From Epilithonimonas zeae (GTDB lineage: Bacteria; Bacteroidota; Bacteroidia; Flavobacteriales; Weeksellaceae), in NCBI RefSeq assembly GCF_900141765.1, contig NZ_FSRK01000001.1, positions 2,046,001-2,110,000 of the forward strand: a stretch of DNA of 64,000 nt. Reading direction: 5' to 3'. The translations under genes were made by a program, and so were the position numbers. The notes under the pieces were generated by a model that was not told where the DNA came from, made no database searches, and was given only the letters and a program-made list of their open reading frames with translations. Shown in pieces: positions 1 through 8,631 of the stretch. Each line of letters begins with the position of its first letter. The first letter of the stretch is position 1.

Positions 1-269
1 TTGTTATCCGTACGAATGTTGGCAAAATAATTAGGAACATCTAAATCACTTGAACCAATTGTAATGCCCTCTTCTGTTTCAATAAGACTTGAAGCTTTTG
101 TCAATAAGGGAGATTTTACCACCTCATAATCCAAGCCTGCATATTTAATGGCTTCTTCGCTTGTTGGATAATGATCCACGATTAGCCCTAGACCGTGCCA
201 CGCTTTTTGTTTTACACTAAAAAAAGAATAGTTTCCAGTTCTCTGATTAAAATTGATATTATGCGACAT
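1..269 (-). CDS. DUF932 domain protein, 3' part outside window
   Basis: This minus-strand frame opens with ATG at 269 and is still open at base 1, so only the first 89 residues are visible. A 'KAWHGLG' segment near residue 22 and a 'DYEVVKSPL' segment near residue 48 are typical of the N-terminus of DUF932 proteins, a phage- and plasmid-related family of unknown biochemical role. It lies 40 bp downstream of ssb on the same strand. Together with the iterons, primase and RteC further right, it marks the left edge of the window as part of a mobile element. The family call rests on the N-terminus only. Confidence 0.7.
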   Translation of the reverse strand, partial: MSHNINFNQRTGNYSFFSVKQKAWHGLGLIVDHYPTSEEAIKYAGLDYEVVKSPLLTKASSLIETEEGITIGSSDLDVPNYFANIRTDN

Positions 270-309
270 AATGTTTGTTTTTAGATTATAAGTACTATTT
301 GCTTAAGAA

Positions 310-705
310 TTAAAATGGTAGGTCGTCTTTCTCATCATTAATAAGTTGATTTGAACTTTGCGAAGTTTCAGTTTGTTTTTTTTCTATTTGCGATTTTGTT
401 CCACCTCCGTGAAATCTGATATTGGAAGTATGGAAATTGAGCCCCGATTTAAGTTCCCCGTCTTTTCCTATCCAGGCGTTTGAGCTTACTCTACCTGTCA
501 ATTCTACCAATGTACCTTTGGTTAATGATTTTGCTACGTTTGGACTAATCCAATAAGCACAATTATAGTAGGTTGTCTGTTCTACCTTTTCCCCATGTTT
601 GTTTTTATAGCTGTCATTGATTGCTACTGAAAAGTTGACCACTTTCTTTTGATTTTTCAAGACTGTGATTTCTGCATTTTTTGTAATTCTGCCTACGATG
701 TTCAT
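310..705 (-). CDS. ssb: Single-stranded DNA-binding protein
   Basis: This 131-residue OB-fold protein coats single-stranded DNA during replication or conjugation. The N-terminal 'MNIVGRITKNAEI' start, the central 'LVELTGRVSSNAW' strand and the acidic C-terminal tip ending 'DDLPF' are all hallmarks of bacterial SSB; the tip recruits partner proteins. Residues about 100-125 are a short Q/S/N-rich linker. It is a little shorter than housekeeping SSBs, as is usual for copies on mobile elements. It sits between a DUF932 gene and an iteron block, so it is probably the element's own SSB rather than the chromosomal one. Confidence 0.93.
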   Translation of the reverse strand: MNIVGRITKNAEITVLKNQKKVVNFSVAINDSYKNKHGEKVEQTTYYNCAYWISPNVAKSLTKGTLVELTGRVSSNAWIGKDGELKSGLNFHTSNIRFHGGGTKSQIEKKQTETSQSSNQLINDEKDDLPF

Positions 706-1346
706 AATGTTTCGTTTTAAAATGTTAATACTTGATTTGTTTATTATTTCGTTACTGATATCGAGTGAATTGATTTGGTATCGAGGACACTCGGCTTCTC
801 TTTATCTTTTCCTAATTGGAAAAGCTGTCTTCTATCTTGATGTAATTTTGTTTTTTCGTCGATGTCAAAGAGCTTCTAAAGTTGAATTGATTCGTATAAC
901 TGAGGTTCCGGCTTTTTCTTTGCCGATGATAATAGAAAAGTATTGGGCACACAAAACCCTCTTGAAACAAAGTTTGAAGAGGGCTTGAAATCTTTTTGTC
1001 CAAAGGATTAAGGAGTGTCTGGAAAAATTTCAGGAATGAAGTGGAAGGAATTTTTGTAGAAACCCAAAAAGATTTTTTTGAGTGAATGATACTATTCTAC
1101 ATTTGCAACTAGAAAAGCAAAACATCGGTAAGAATTGGTACAACACAAGGTTTTATCGAACCAAAAACCTATAAATAAGCATTGAAAAAACGGTTTTTAA
1201 GAAATTTAATAAGAGTATTTTTTTTCCTTAAAAAGCAAAATTTCCCTTATTCCGTTTAAATAAAAAAAACTTTCATAATCTTTTCAATGATACTTTTATT
1301 TATGCAGCGTTTCTCCCACCAATAAAAAGAATCATCCAAGGTTGAG
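706..1346. other. Gene-free stretch with one stem-loop
   Basis: I see no convincing gene here; the open frames lack family resemblance and one overlaps ssb. At 957-983 there is a perfect 7-bp inverted repeat (CCCTCTT / AAGAGGG). On the minus strand it is followed by a short T-rich stretch and could be a weak terminator for transcripts coming from the toprim/initiator genes. Around 980-1090 there are short matches to the dispersed repeat described at 34357, but they are too diverged to call a copy. Confidence 0.4.
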
Positions 1347-1620
1347 ATGAGTGTAATTTCGAATTAGTAATCAGCAGTTTTCCGAAATACAGATGAGCAG
1401 AATTCCGTAAACAAGCGTAATTAGAAATAAGTTCAATTCCGAAAATATTTTGAAAATTGATATAACTCTTGAGGTAAATAAAAGTATTCACAGTTTAAGA
1501 GAGTGATTTTCCGAAAAGATAAGTAATTGAAAAACTTAACAGACTAATTTTTTACTCTAATGAGTGGTTTTCCGATTTATGAATGAGCGTTTTTCCGAGA
1601 GCAAATGAGTATTTTTCCGA
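1347..1620. repeat. Iteron-like repeat block, candidate replication origin
   Basis: At least seven 16-bp units approximate ATGAGnnnTTTTCCGA. Three nearly perfect units start at 1560, 1583 and 1605. More diverged ones start at 1347, 1370, 1393, 1427 and 1499. Neighbouring units are 22-23 bp apart (1347/1370/1393 and 1560/1583/1605), about two helical turns, as in iteron origins bound by an initiator on one face. Between the two clusters, 1484-1492 (GTATTCACA) is one mismatch from a DnaA box, and the DNA to the right is very AT-rich. A toprim protein and a putative initiator are encoded just beyond. That the block is an origin is inference. Confidence 0.6.
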
Positions 1621-1911
1621 AAAAAGAACTGCACAATCAACTAGTAATATGACTAAACAGATATTAATTCTTTAAGAATTGGAGCTTAAGAAAATTGAAG
1701 TCATTGTAAAACTTAACCAAATCTGTTTTCTTGGCACAAAAAAATCCCCAAAATTGAGGATTAAACCAATAACCATGAAAACTCAAGTAAATTGAGAATC
1801 GGTACAAATTTCGCTACTGCTAAAAAAAATTGTAAAAAACCTAATTAATTACAAAGCAAAGAGACAAAATAAAACTCTATTAAAATTAAATAAACAGATA
1901 CATCAATTTAA

Positions 1912-2751
1912 TTATCTGTAATTACACAGCCACTCATTTAAGTCATTAAAATCTCTATATAACATTGAACAATCTTCCACATTGTCAAACTGTTGTTGAA
2001 ATTTCGATTTCAAGGCGATGCCGTTTGTATCGTTATCCAGGAATAACGAAATTTTTTTGTAGTCTAGCAATTTTCTTTCAGCTTTAAAATACATTGATGT
2101 CGAATTCAAAATCAGAAAGTCCACATCACTAATTTCATAACCAATAGCTTTGAATGATAAAAAATCAAAAAAACCTTCGAAGACCAAAATTTCATTATAG
2201 GAAGTTGACTGACTGATAATAGTAGTGACATCCTTGCTTCCCAAACATATTTTAGAATATTGATTTCGTATTTCAAATCCACCAGAGTTATTTTTAAAAC
2301 CAATACCAAAATACTTTTTATGACTGAAAGTATAATGTAACTCTTTAACCAAGTGTTTCTGTTCATACACTTTTCTACTCTTTAAATACTTAACCAATGA
2401 AGGATGCTTTATATCTGAAACATTGGTAATTTGATACTTTTTACAGATATCGGAAAAAGAATTATTTTGGTCTACATTTACAGAATTATCAAGAGCGGAT
2501 AAATATTTCAAAGCTTCAGAAACATTACATTTTTTGACTGTCTGTACGATTGAGATGATATCATAGCTTTTTCTAGTACCAAAATCAAAAGCTACGTTCT
2601 TTACAAAATTAACAGATAAACTGGCTGTTCTTTCCAAACGATCTACAGCAAAGTAAAAAGCACTTCGCGGATTATCTTTAACAGGAAATAGATTAAAAGA
2701 TTCTAAAACAGCTCTTATTCCAACTCTATTTTTTATTTCGTCACAATTCAT
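1912..2751 (-). CDS. Toprim domain protein, DnaG-like primase of a mobile element
   Basis: This 279-residue protein probably primes DNA synthesis for the element. The C-terminal half carries a toprim fold: the catalytic glutamate motif 'FEGFFDFLS' at about residues 191-199 and the 'LFLDNDTNG' D-x-D metal site at about 236-244. The N-terminal half resembles a degenerate CHC2-type zinc-finger region, with 'NVAFDFGTRKSYDIISI' near residue 52, but I do not see the full set of zinc ligands. It starts 10 bp after the upstream initiator-like gene, so the two are probably cotranscribed. The iteron block lies 290 bp downstream. Similar toprim proteins are common on Bacteroidota plasmids and integrative elements. 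Confidence 0.8.
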   Translation of the reverse strand: MNCDEIKNRVGIRAVLESFNLFPVKDNPRSAFYFAVDRLERTASLSVNFVKNVAFDFGTRKSYDIISIVQTVKKCNVSEALKYLSALDNSVNVDQNNSFSDICKKYQITNVSDIKHPSLVKYLKSRKVYEQKHLVKELHYTFSHKKYFGIGFKNNSGGFEIRNQYSKICLGSKDVTTIISQSTSYNEILVFEGFFDFLSFKAIGYEISDVDFLILNSTSMYFKAERKLLDYKKISLFLDNDTNGIALKSKFQQQFDNVEDCSMLYRDFNDLNEWLCNYR

Positions 2752-2761
2752 TTAACAACAA

Positions 2762-3847
2762 TTAAATAATTACGGGATAGCCATTAGGAAGAAGAATGCC
2801 CATCCTTGTACTTTTGTAAAATTCAATGATGATTGATTGAATCTCTTTCAGAAAATCCTGACCGATAAAAAGGTTGGATGCAAGCCTTTTCAGTCGGTTT
2901 CTTTTAATAAAATGACGATAGGATTTCTCAATTAATTCTCTCGTCTGCGGAATGTTTCTGTACTGATACGAAAACTGAGTAAATTCCTGTTGTTCTATGT
3001 GATATCTCTTTCTAAAGTAGTTTAATCGGTATGTGATTTCGAGATTCTCATTTGCATTAACCCCAAGACTTTCTTTAGCTATTTTTTTCGTTTCGTATGG
3101 TATTATTGTAATACTATCCTTATTGTATTTAAAATTAAAAGATAAGCTGCCAAAACGATTCAGATTGATTCTTACCAACTTTAAAAATTTAAAACAAAAG
3201 TCATTAGATGATTTGTAGTTTAATCCGAATTTTCTATTTAAAGTAGCGAGTTTCGCCATTGTTCCGGTAATTGGAATTTTCGCAAGCCAAATTGCAAAGA
3301 TGATATGTTTATTATTTTTAACATTATATACTAAATGATACAGGATATAATTGTACTCGGGTATCACAACAAGCTTTTTCAGCCAGTAGCTGCTTATGAG
3401 AAATGAGGTATATCCTCTGATATCGTAACTCGGAGCAACAATAAGTCCTCCAAAAGTTTTAATTTCTTTTCCAATGGAATTCTCTGCTGAATACCATCCC
3501 ATTTTAAATTTTGCTAAAAACTCATAGGCTTCAACAACCTGTTTTGTTGATCCGCTTGGTGATATTTTACTGTTCCTGATTTTCATTAAGGCAAACGTAT
3601 TATTTTCTGTTTCAAATTCTTTGTCGAATAACGAAAGCTGATGAGGTCGATCTTCAGGACGGAATTGTTCAGAACTGATGATTGATATAATGTTGAAGAT
3701 GACTCGAAGGGCATTAATTGGGATATCGGCAGCAATTTGATTTTCAAAGATAAAATCATCAACAAACTGATTACCTATCCTAATTCTGTCGTGATTGTTT
3801 TCATTATCAAACTCTCTCTTAACTAATCTTAAATTTTTTTCTAACAT
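2762..3847 (-). CDS. Putative replication initiator protein
   Basis: From ATG at 3847 this encodes about 361 residues. A TTG nine codons upstream (3874) is an alternative start. The N-terminal 'FVDDFIFENQIAADIPINALRVIF' region and the overall length and K/R/Y-rich composition suggest a double winged-helix initiator of the Rep_3/RepB type, but I see no diagnostic motif. Context is the main argument: it lies in one minus-strand run with DnaD-like proteins and a toprim primase, and 22-23-bp spaced iteron-like repeats lie about 1.1 kb downstream. If correct, it would bind those repeats to start replication of the element. It could instead be a mobile-element protein of unknown function. Confidence 0.5.
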   Translation of the reverse strand: MLEKNLRLVKREFDNENNHDRIRIGNQFVDDFIFENQIAADIPINALRVIFNIISIISSEQFRPEDRPHQLSLFDKEFETENNTFALMKIRNSKISPSGSTKQVVEAYEFLAKFKMGWYSAENSIGKEIKTFGGLIVAPSYDIRGYTSFLISSYWLKKLVVIPEYNYILYHLVYNVKNNKHIIFAIWLAKIPITGTMAKLATLNRKFGLNYKSSNDFCFKFLKLVRINLNRFGSLSFNFKYNKDSITIIPYETKKIAKESLGVNANENLEITYRLNYFRKRYHIEQQEFTQFSYQYRNIPQTRELIEKSYRHFIKRNRLKRLASNLFIGQDFLKEIQSIIIEFYKSTRMGILLPNGYPVII

Positions 3848-3904
3848 AGTTTCAAAAATCAATCTGTGCTTCAATATAATTCGACATTTGAAAATGACAT
3901 CGTC

Positions 3905-4513
3905 TTATGGTCTGTTAATTTTAGGAATATCACTGAGAACCATTTCATTAGTGCCATCCATATCTTTCAGATAGGGCAAAATACTTTTGATAGTTGCTTT
4001 CCAATTATTAATCGGTCTATTGGTATTATCACTACACCAATTGTTTTGCAGCCAATGATTATACTTTATAATCACTTTAGTTTCAATTTGAGATTGATAT
4101 GGCTTTAATGTTCTCACATAAGTTAAAAATTCTGACAATGTTGGAATTTCTTTATATCTAAGACGGTGATCATCAATTATACACTCACCATCCTCAATAC
4201 TCATTACTTTGTTTTGTTTGTACTGAATGGCTTCAGTAGGATAATTAAGCAAAAGCTTATATATACAGGCTGTACCATTTTTAGTAGAAAAATCAATTAA
4301 TCCAGAATCTTTTAGCTTAAGCTTTACAATTTTTACAGTTTTTCTGGTAATTTTAAGCTCATTACCAACCATTATATCCGAGATTTTAAAATCATAGCTA
4401 TCAGTTTCATATCCTGTTTTCAGCAGATACAAATACATTGAGACAGCAGTAGCACCAATAGGATTATTTTGATTGAACATCCAAAACCTTTGTATAAGCT
4501 CTAGGTAGTACAT
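3905..4513 (-). CDS. Winged-helix, DnaD-like replication protein
   Basis: This 202-residue protein begins 'MYYLELIQRFW', followed by a helix-rich segment and an HTH-like 'ISDIMVGNELKITRKTV' at about residues 44-60. This start pattern is common in Bacteroidota phage and element replication proteins. The C-terminus, about residues 150-185, contains 'YNHWLQNNW' and a later 'NNWKATIK', resembling the DnaD C-terminal motif that binds DNA or helicase loaders. It sits 3 bp downstream of the DUF3853 gene and 57 bp upstream of the putative initiator, so it is probably in the same operon. A role in helicase loading or origin remodelling is inferred. Confidence 0.55.
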   Translation of the reverse strand: MYYLELIQRFWMFNQNNPIGATAVSMYLYLLKTGYETDSYDFKISDIMVGNELKITRKTVKIVKLKLKDSGLIDFSTKNGTACIYKLLLNYPTEAIQYKQNKVMSIEDGECIIDDHRLRYKEIPTLSEFLTYVRTLKPYQSQIETKVIIKYNHWLQNNWCSDNTNRPINNWKATIKSILPYLKDMDGTNEMVLSDIPKINRP

Positions 4514-4516
4514 ATA

Positions 4517-4780
4517 TTATTTCTTTCCAAAAAGTTCCAGCGCTTTTTCTTTATCAATAATTATAATATTGCCATTTTGAATAATTGCATCATTCAGAAT
4601 TCCCGATGATTTAACTTCGGAAGCTTTTGAAACTGAGCAACCCAGAATTTTCGCTAAACCTTTAAGCCCATACTCATATTTTTTTTCAGAACTAATGTTA
4701 CGTGCTACTTCTAAAAACTCCTTAACAGTCAATTTCCAAAGTGGTGTTTGAGGATCTATATTACTCATTTGTGCTATCAT
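4517..4780 (-). CDS. DUF3853 family protein
   Basis: This 87-residue protein matches the DUF3853 pattern: 'TPLWKLTVKEFLEVAR' at about residues 12-27, 'YGLKGLAKILGCSVSKA' at about 37-53, and a closing 'IIIIDKEKALELFG'. The middle part is an HTH resembling excisionase/MerR-type DNA-binding proteins. DUF3853 genes are typical of Bacteroidota conjugative and mobilizable elements; their exact role is not established. Its ATG overlaps the stop of the preceding gene (ATGA at 4777-4780), which suggests translational coupling. Confidence 0.85.
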   Translation of the reverse strand: MIAQMSNIDPQTPLWKLTVKEFLEVARNISSEKKYEYGLKGLAKILGCSVSKASEVKSSGILNDAIIQNGNIIIIDKEKALELFGKK

Positions 4781-5316
4781 TTTTTTAAATTAATAATCCA
4801 ATTTCTGGCGGCAGCCTGCCAGCTTATCATCAATTTATCATTAATTCTTCGCCATTCTCTCAAATCATAGAAATTATAAAACTCTTTAGCTTCAAGTGAA
4901 GAGAAATTTCTTTCATTGAAATAAAGTTCTACTTCAAAAAATGATGGAACTAAAAACTTTGGAGCATTATCAATTAGAGATGTTGTTTCTGTTCTGCTGA
5001 AAAGTGATTCTTTAATTTTATCTGGTAATACAATATCTACCAAAGTACCTCTATAAGTATTAAAGCTAGGAGAATAAACGATAAATCCTGCGTCATTCAA
5101 GTCCTTGATACATTTGTGATATGTAGCGATTGATTTGATTTTACTTAGTTTCATCACTTCTTCTCTGTAAATACGAAATGAATTCTGACAATGGTTCATT
5201 TGCCAGTATCTTAGCAAAACTATATAGAGTGCAATATGAGTTGGATAAAATCTATGATCTTCTACAATATGAGTAACAAGCTTAAAAGTTGATACATTGG
5301 TATTCATATTACTCAA
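4777..5316 (-). CDS. Winged-helix protein of the mobile element
   Basis: This 179-residue protein has an HTH-like N-terminal region; 'EEVMKLSKIKSIATYHKCIKDL' at about residues 48-69 reads as a recognition-helix unit. It closes with 'WRRINDKLMISWQAAARNW', a C-terminal pattern similar to the DnaD-like gene two positions downstream. The two are therefore probably distant paralogues or share a helicase-loader type domain. It is 7 bp from the upstream excisionase-like gene and overlaps the DUF3853 gene by 4 bp, so it belongs to one operon. I cannot give a more precise function. Confidence 0.6.
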   Translation of the reverse strand: MSNMNTNVSTFKLVTHIVEDHRFYPTHIALYIVLLRYWQMNHCQNSFRIYREEVMKLSKIKSIATYHKCIKDLNDAGFIVYSPSFNTYRGTLVDIVLPDKIKESLFSRTETTSLIDNAPKFLVPSFFEVELYFNERNFSSLEAKEFYNFYDLREWRRINDKLMISWQAAARNWIINLKK

Positions 5317-5323
5317 TTGAAGA

Positions 5324-5605
5324 TTAGCGTCTATTGATTAACTTTTCGATATCCTTATAGTTGTAGTATATAATACCACCGATTTTATTGAAAGAAATCG
5401 TTCCGTTATTTCTTAAAGTCTGGAGTGTCCCAGAAGAAATAGTTAATAATTCTTTAACCTCAGAGGAACGTAACCATAATTTCTGTTCGGTCACATTGCC
5501 TAAGATTAATTTTTCAATAGCCTCCAGTAATTCAATTTTGAACTCCTGAAGATCTTCTTTGGTAAGAATTGAAAATGCCATAGTAGTTGAATATTTCTTT
5601 GGCAA
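5324..5605 (-). CDS. Excisionase-like helix-turn-helix protein
   Basis: This 93-residue protein has an N-terminal helical part (about 1-40) and a C-terminal HTH_17/MerR-type domain. 'WLRSSEVKELLTISSGTL' at about residues 44-61 is the helix-turn-helix, and 'KIGGIIYYNYKDIEKLI' is the wing. Proteins of this type act as excisionase-like DNA-bending factors or regulators in Bacteroidota conjugative elements. It is the first gene of the minus-strand run going down to 1912 and directly follows the terminator behind rteC, so a promoter should lie in the 5606-5629 region or the spacer upstream. Confidence 0.85.
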   Translation of the reverse strand: MPKKYSTTMAFSILTKEDLQEFKIELLEAIEKLILGNVTEQKLWLRSSEVKELLTISSGTLQTLRNNGTISFNKIGGIIYYNYKDIEKLINRR

Positions 5606-5613
5606 AGTTTAGA

Positions 5614-5657
5614 AAAAGTCAAAAGAAAAGTTCGGTAGGTCTTCGTACCTACCGAAC
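5614..5657 (-). terminator. Rho-independent terminator after the RteC gene
   Basis: An 11-bp perfect inverted repeat (GTTCGGTAGGT at 5630-5640 and its complement at 5647-5657) encloses a 6-nt loop. On the minus strand it is followed directly by TTTTCTTTTGACTTTTT. It sits 80 bp after the stop of the RteC gene and just before the excisionase-like gene, so it separates the two transcripts. The symmetry would also allow an operator role. Confidence 0.75.
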
Positions 5658-5737
5658 GATTCTGAGTTTTGTACTAACTCTATTAGGAAAGCAAATAGAA
5701 TCTTCAAACCCAAAACAGCTGAATTTAGACTTTCTAA

Positions 5738-6586
5738 TCATATATCGTTAAAATCAATGGCTTTATTTAGATTATCTGTCAAAAGTTGTAAGAATTTTGT
5801 TCTGTTATACTTTTTATTTTTGATTTCTCCGATAGTTTTATAAAAATTGCCTAAATCAATACCAAGATTCTTTTCAGTTTCACGAACAACTTCTTTAAAT
5901 TCTATATTTCCGCCATTAAAGCATTGTGATAAATGAAGAGAATAAAGAATTTCAATTAAAGAAACTTTCGAGGAAGTCCAGGAAACTTTTGTATTGCCAT
6001 CTGTCGAAGTCCGACTTCCAGTACCTAAATGCTCGATCTCACTAACCAGATAGTTACTAACTAACTCATTCGCTTTTATTAAGGCCAGTTTGTAATCGTT
6101 AGTCGTTGTAAATTCTTCATCGAAGTCATATAAATGAAACGACATTTTCATTTTCAGATCATTCGAATTTGTAGTAAAATACTTGTGATCCAAATAAGTG
6201 GCTTTTCTACGGTAATAATCATAAAAATGGCCATCTTCCGAGATTTGTTCTTCTAGTATTTTTAATTCTGTCTGAAAATATTTCTTCAGAATCTTATCGC
6301 CACCTGTGGGCTTTGAAATTTCTAGCTGCAATGCTTTTGAATGAAAAATGTATTGCGAAATAAAGTAAGGCTTGTAAATCTTAAAAAAAGTAACTTCGTC
6401 AGCGATCGATTCAAACGAGAAACTTTTCCTCAGTTTTTTGAGTGCCCTGATACTTAAGTCAATTTGCAAAAGTATCCTTTGATAAATGACCACTTTTTCT
6501 TCCTCAATCTCCAATAGCTTTTTGATTTCAATGTCTAACTCCTGCTGCAAAAGCGCAACTTTTCTAAAAAATGTTTTTGTTACCAT
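5738..6586 (-). CDS. RteC family regulator of element excision
   Basis: This 282-residue protein resembles RteC throughout: 'FFKIYKPYFISQYIFHSKAL' at about residues 67-86, 'FYDYYRRKATYLDHKYF' at about 120-136, then 'KVSLIEILYSLHLSQ' and a C-terminal 'GNFYKTIGEIKNKKYNRTKF'. In Bacteroides CTnDOT, RteC activates the excision operon; homologues are spread through Bacteroidota integrative elements. No integrase is visible in the window, so whether this copy still controls an intact element is unknown. It is monocistronic here, with a strong terminator downstream. It is the rightmost gene that clearly belongs to the element. Confidence 0.85.
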   Translation of the reverse strand: MVTKTFFRKVALLQQELDIEIKKLLEIEEEKVVIYQRILLQIDLSIRALKKLRKSFSFESIADEVTFFKIYKPYFISQYIFHSKALQLEISKPTGGDKILKKYFQTELKILEEQISEDGHFYDYYRRKATYLDHKYFTTNSNDLKMKMSFHLYDFDEEFTTTNDYKLALIKANELVSNYLVSEIEHLGTGSRTSTDGNTKVSWTSSKVSLIEILYSLHLSQCFNGGNIEFKEVVRETEKNLGIDLGNFYKTIGEIKNKKYNRTKFLQLLTDNLNKAIDFNDI

Positions 6587-6628
6587 GTCCTTTTTTTAGA
6601 AAATTACGAAGATTATCAATTTTAAAAG

Positions 6629-8350
6629 TTAAAGGGTATCGCTTTTCAGTTGCTGAAGCCGGTTTTTGATAAAGTCTGCAGGCCTGATTCCGTTGATTTC
6701 GAAAAAAATATCGGAAAAACTTTGTCTTGATGCCATCCCACATTCTTCTGCCAATGCCTCAACAGTATAATTTAAAAAACGCTTATCATTAAATAACAGT
6801 TCTGTAATATAGTTGATTCTTAAATGATTCAGATACTGACTGAAGTTCATATTGAATGTTTCATTAATGAAGCTGGACAGGTAATAAGTATTTGTATCGA
6901 GTTTTTGAGCTAATACACTTAATGTTATGCCCTTCTGTAGAAATATTTTGTGTTGTTCAAAAAATTGAATTTTTTCAGCGATAACATCTAAGAGCTCTGG
7001 TTTAAGAATGCTTTTTTTATGCTCTCCTATTTCTGGTTTTTCAAGATGCTTGATCTGCTTTTCAGATTCTCCACGATTTAACTTTTCGTATAGAAGACGG
7101 TACTTTGAAGCAATAAATTTTTCCTTTCTGTACTTTAGAACTAAAATCAAAATAATAGAGAAGGATAGCAGTACAGTTAACAAGGCTATGACAGTTCTGT
7201 TATTTGCTTTCTGCTCTAATTCCTCTTTCATTTTTAATAAGCTTTGCTTATCATATTGTCTATGGATTTTAGGTGATAAGTATGAAAAGTTTTTACCAAG
7301 GATGCTGTCGACTTTTAAAAGCTGTTTGGTATAGTACAATTCATTCCTAAAATCTTTTTGCCTATGATTGTAATTAATTAGGTCTTCGTAACAGATACGC
7401 AGTTCCGGAAGTATAAAAGAAGTTTTCGTAAAAATAGAGTCCACTTTCTCAAAATACCTGACTGCTTTTACATCACTTCTGCCGGCAGAATATGTTTTAC
7501 CTAGATAATAGTAGATTACAGCTTCCCAAGAAAAATCTTTAGCCTTTATAATTTGTGGAAGGGCTTTCTTTAAAGAAATTTTAGCACCTGTATAATTAGA
7601 TTTATAAAACTCAGAAATTCCCTTACATTTCAAAAGATAACTTTGTTCCAAGCTAAAAGTCTTTCGATCATTGATAAACCTTAGACCATCATCAATTAAT
7701 GAATCTGCAGTTTCATTCTTTTTCAGGTTTCTGTAACAAATAATCATTTGATGAAGACTGTTGAGATAGCCTTTTTCATCATTGTACCTCAAGTTGAGAT
7801 GCTTTTTAGTTCTTAACTGTTCTTTAAAATAAATATTGCAATCTGTAAAAAGGTCAAGCGCCTCATCGAAAAATCCTAAATAGCTTTTGACCACTCCCAA
7901 ATGGTATTTTACTTTATTGATTTGATAGAGGTCATTTGATTTTTCAATATATTGATATGCTTTTAGATATTCGTTTAAAGCCTGTTCAAACTGTTTAAAG
8001 TTAAAATAGTAAATGATTCCTTTTCCAAGATAGGCGTTACTTATCAAGTCATTGTCCTTGGTTTTCAAAGCCGCAATAATCGTACTATCCGCATACATCA
8101 ATTTTACCTGTTCATCGGCAGAATAAAAAATAGCATCTTTAAATCCTTGGGCAAGATATTTAAAGTCATTTTGTTTTTTAGCCTCAGCAATATACTGATG
8201 AACATATGGCAATGCCCGTTCATCATTCTTTTTCAAGTCTTCATATTTTTTTCTTAAAGCGACGTAAGGAGAATTTGAATTGGAATGGGCGAAACAATTT
8301 GTAAAAAAGAGATATAAAAAAAGGTTTATTAGTTTGATATTCTTCATCAA
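6629..8350 (-). CDS. Membrane TPR protein with AraC-type DNA-binding domain
   Basis: This 573-residue one-component regulator has, in order, an N-terminal signal/anchor (about 1-21), tetratricopeptide-like repeats (about 60-350, e.g. 'YLGKGIIYYFNFKQFEQAL'), a transmembrane helix at about 388-408 ('VIALLTVLLSFSIILILVL'), and a C-terminal AraC-type double HTH at about 465-560 ('VEALAEECGMASRQSFSDIF'). The sensor part would lie in the periplasm and the DNA-binding part in the cytoplasm. This architecture is common in Chryseobacterium and usually lies beside the genes it controls. It is divergent from the lipoprotein/MauE/DUF6520 genes, and a palindrome at 8547-8567 overlaps their promoter, so control of that operon is likely. 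Confidence 0.85.
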   Translation of the reverse strand: MMKNIKLINLFLYLFFTNCFAHSNSNSPYVALRKKYEDLKKNDERALPYVHQYIAEAKKQNDFKYLAQGFKDAIFYSADEQVKLMYADSTIIAALKTKDNDLISNAYLGKGIIYYFNFKQFEQALNEYLKAYQYIEKSNDLYQINKVKYHLGVVKSYLGFFDEALDLFTDCNIYFKEQLRTKKHLNLRYNDEKGYLNSLHQMIICYRNLKKNETADSLIDDGLRFINDRKTFSLEQSYLLKCKGISEFYKSNYTGAKISLKKALPQIIKAKDFSWEAVIYYYLGKTYSAGRSDVKAVRYFEKVDSIFTKTSFILPELRICYEDLINYNHRQKDFRNELYYTKQLLKVDSILGKNFSYLSPKIHRQYDKQSLLKMKEELEQKANNRTVIALLTVLLSFSIILILVLKYRKEKFIASKYRLLYEKLNRGESEKQIKHLEKPEIGEHKKSILKPELLDVIAEKIQFFEQHKIFLQKGITLSVLAQKLDTNTYYLSSFINETFNMNFSQYLNHLRINYITELLFNDKRFLNYTVEALAEECGMASRQSFSDIFFEINGIRPADFIKNRLQQLKSDTL

Positions 8351-8546
8351 CTTGAAAATTGCAGGGGTATCACTTCAAATTTAGTAATAAGATTTTATAC
8401 AACCCTTGATTTTAGCAGCGTGATTAATTATCGCCTGCCAATTTTAGAAAAACCTAATTACCAAACAATTTTTCCGCTAAGTTTCTTTGTCAAAATTTAT
8501 AAATTTTGACGTCCATATTTTTAAATCCCTCCTTCTCAAGCTTTTT

Positions 8547-8573
8547 TATTGGTGCAATACACCAATATCTTTG
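8547..8573 (+). promoter_or_regulatory. Operator palindrome overlapping a Bacteroidota -7 box
   Basis: TATTGGTG-CAATA-CACCAATA (8547-8567) is an 8-bp perfect inverted repeat. Its right end runs into TATCTTTG (8566-8573), an exact match to the -7 consensus TAnnTTTG. No well-spaced TTG -33 element is present, as expected of an activator-dependent promoter. It lies 58 bp before the lipoprotein start and 197 bp before the start of the AraC/TPR regulator, the likely binder. Confidence 0.5.
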
Positions 8574-8596
8574 AATCAAGAATTCTACTTAATACC

Positions 8597-8608
8597 TCCG
8601 ACGTCGGA
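8597..8608. promoter_or_regulatory. 12-bp perfect palindrome in the leader
   Basis: TCCGACGTCGGA is a perfect 12-bp palindrome located 23 bp before the ATG at 8632 and 23 bp after the putative -7 box. It would lie in the 5' untranslated region, so it could be an operator or a small RNA hairpin that affects translation. Confidence 0.35.
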
Positions 8609-8631
8609 ACAAACTTTAAATCTGAATTATT

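Noticed and set aside
665-1003. Open frames on both strands right of ssb
   Set aside because: One overlaps ssb and both lack family resemblance, start context or conserved motifs.
980-1090. Short matches (GCTTGAAATCTTTTTG and ACCCAAAAAGATTTTTTT) to the dispersed repeat
   Set aside because: Only two short blocks match and the ends are missing; too diverged to call a fourth copy.
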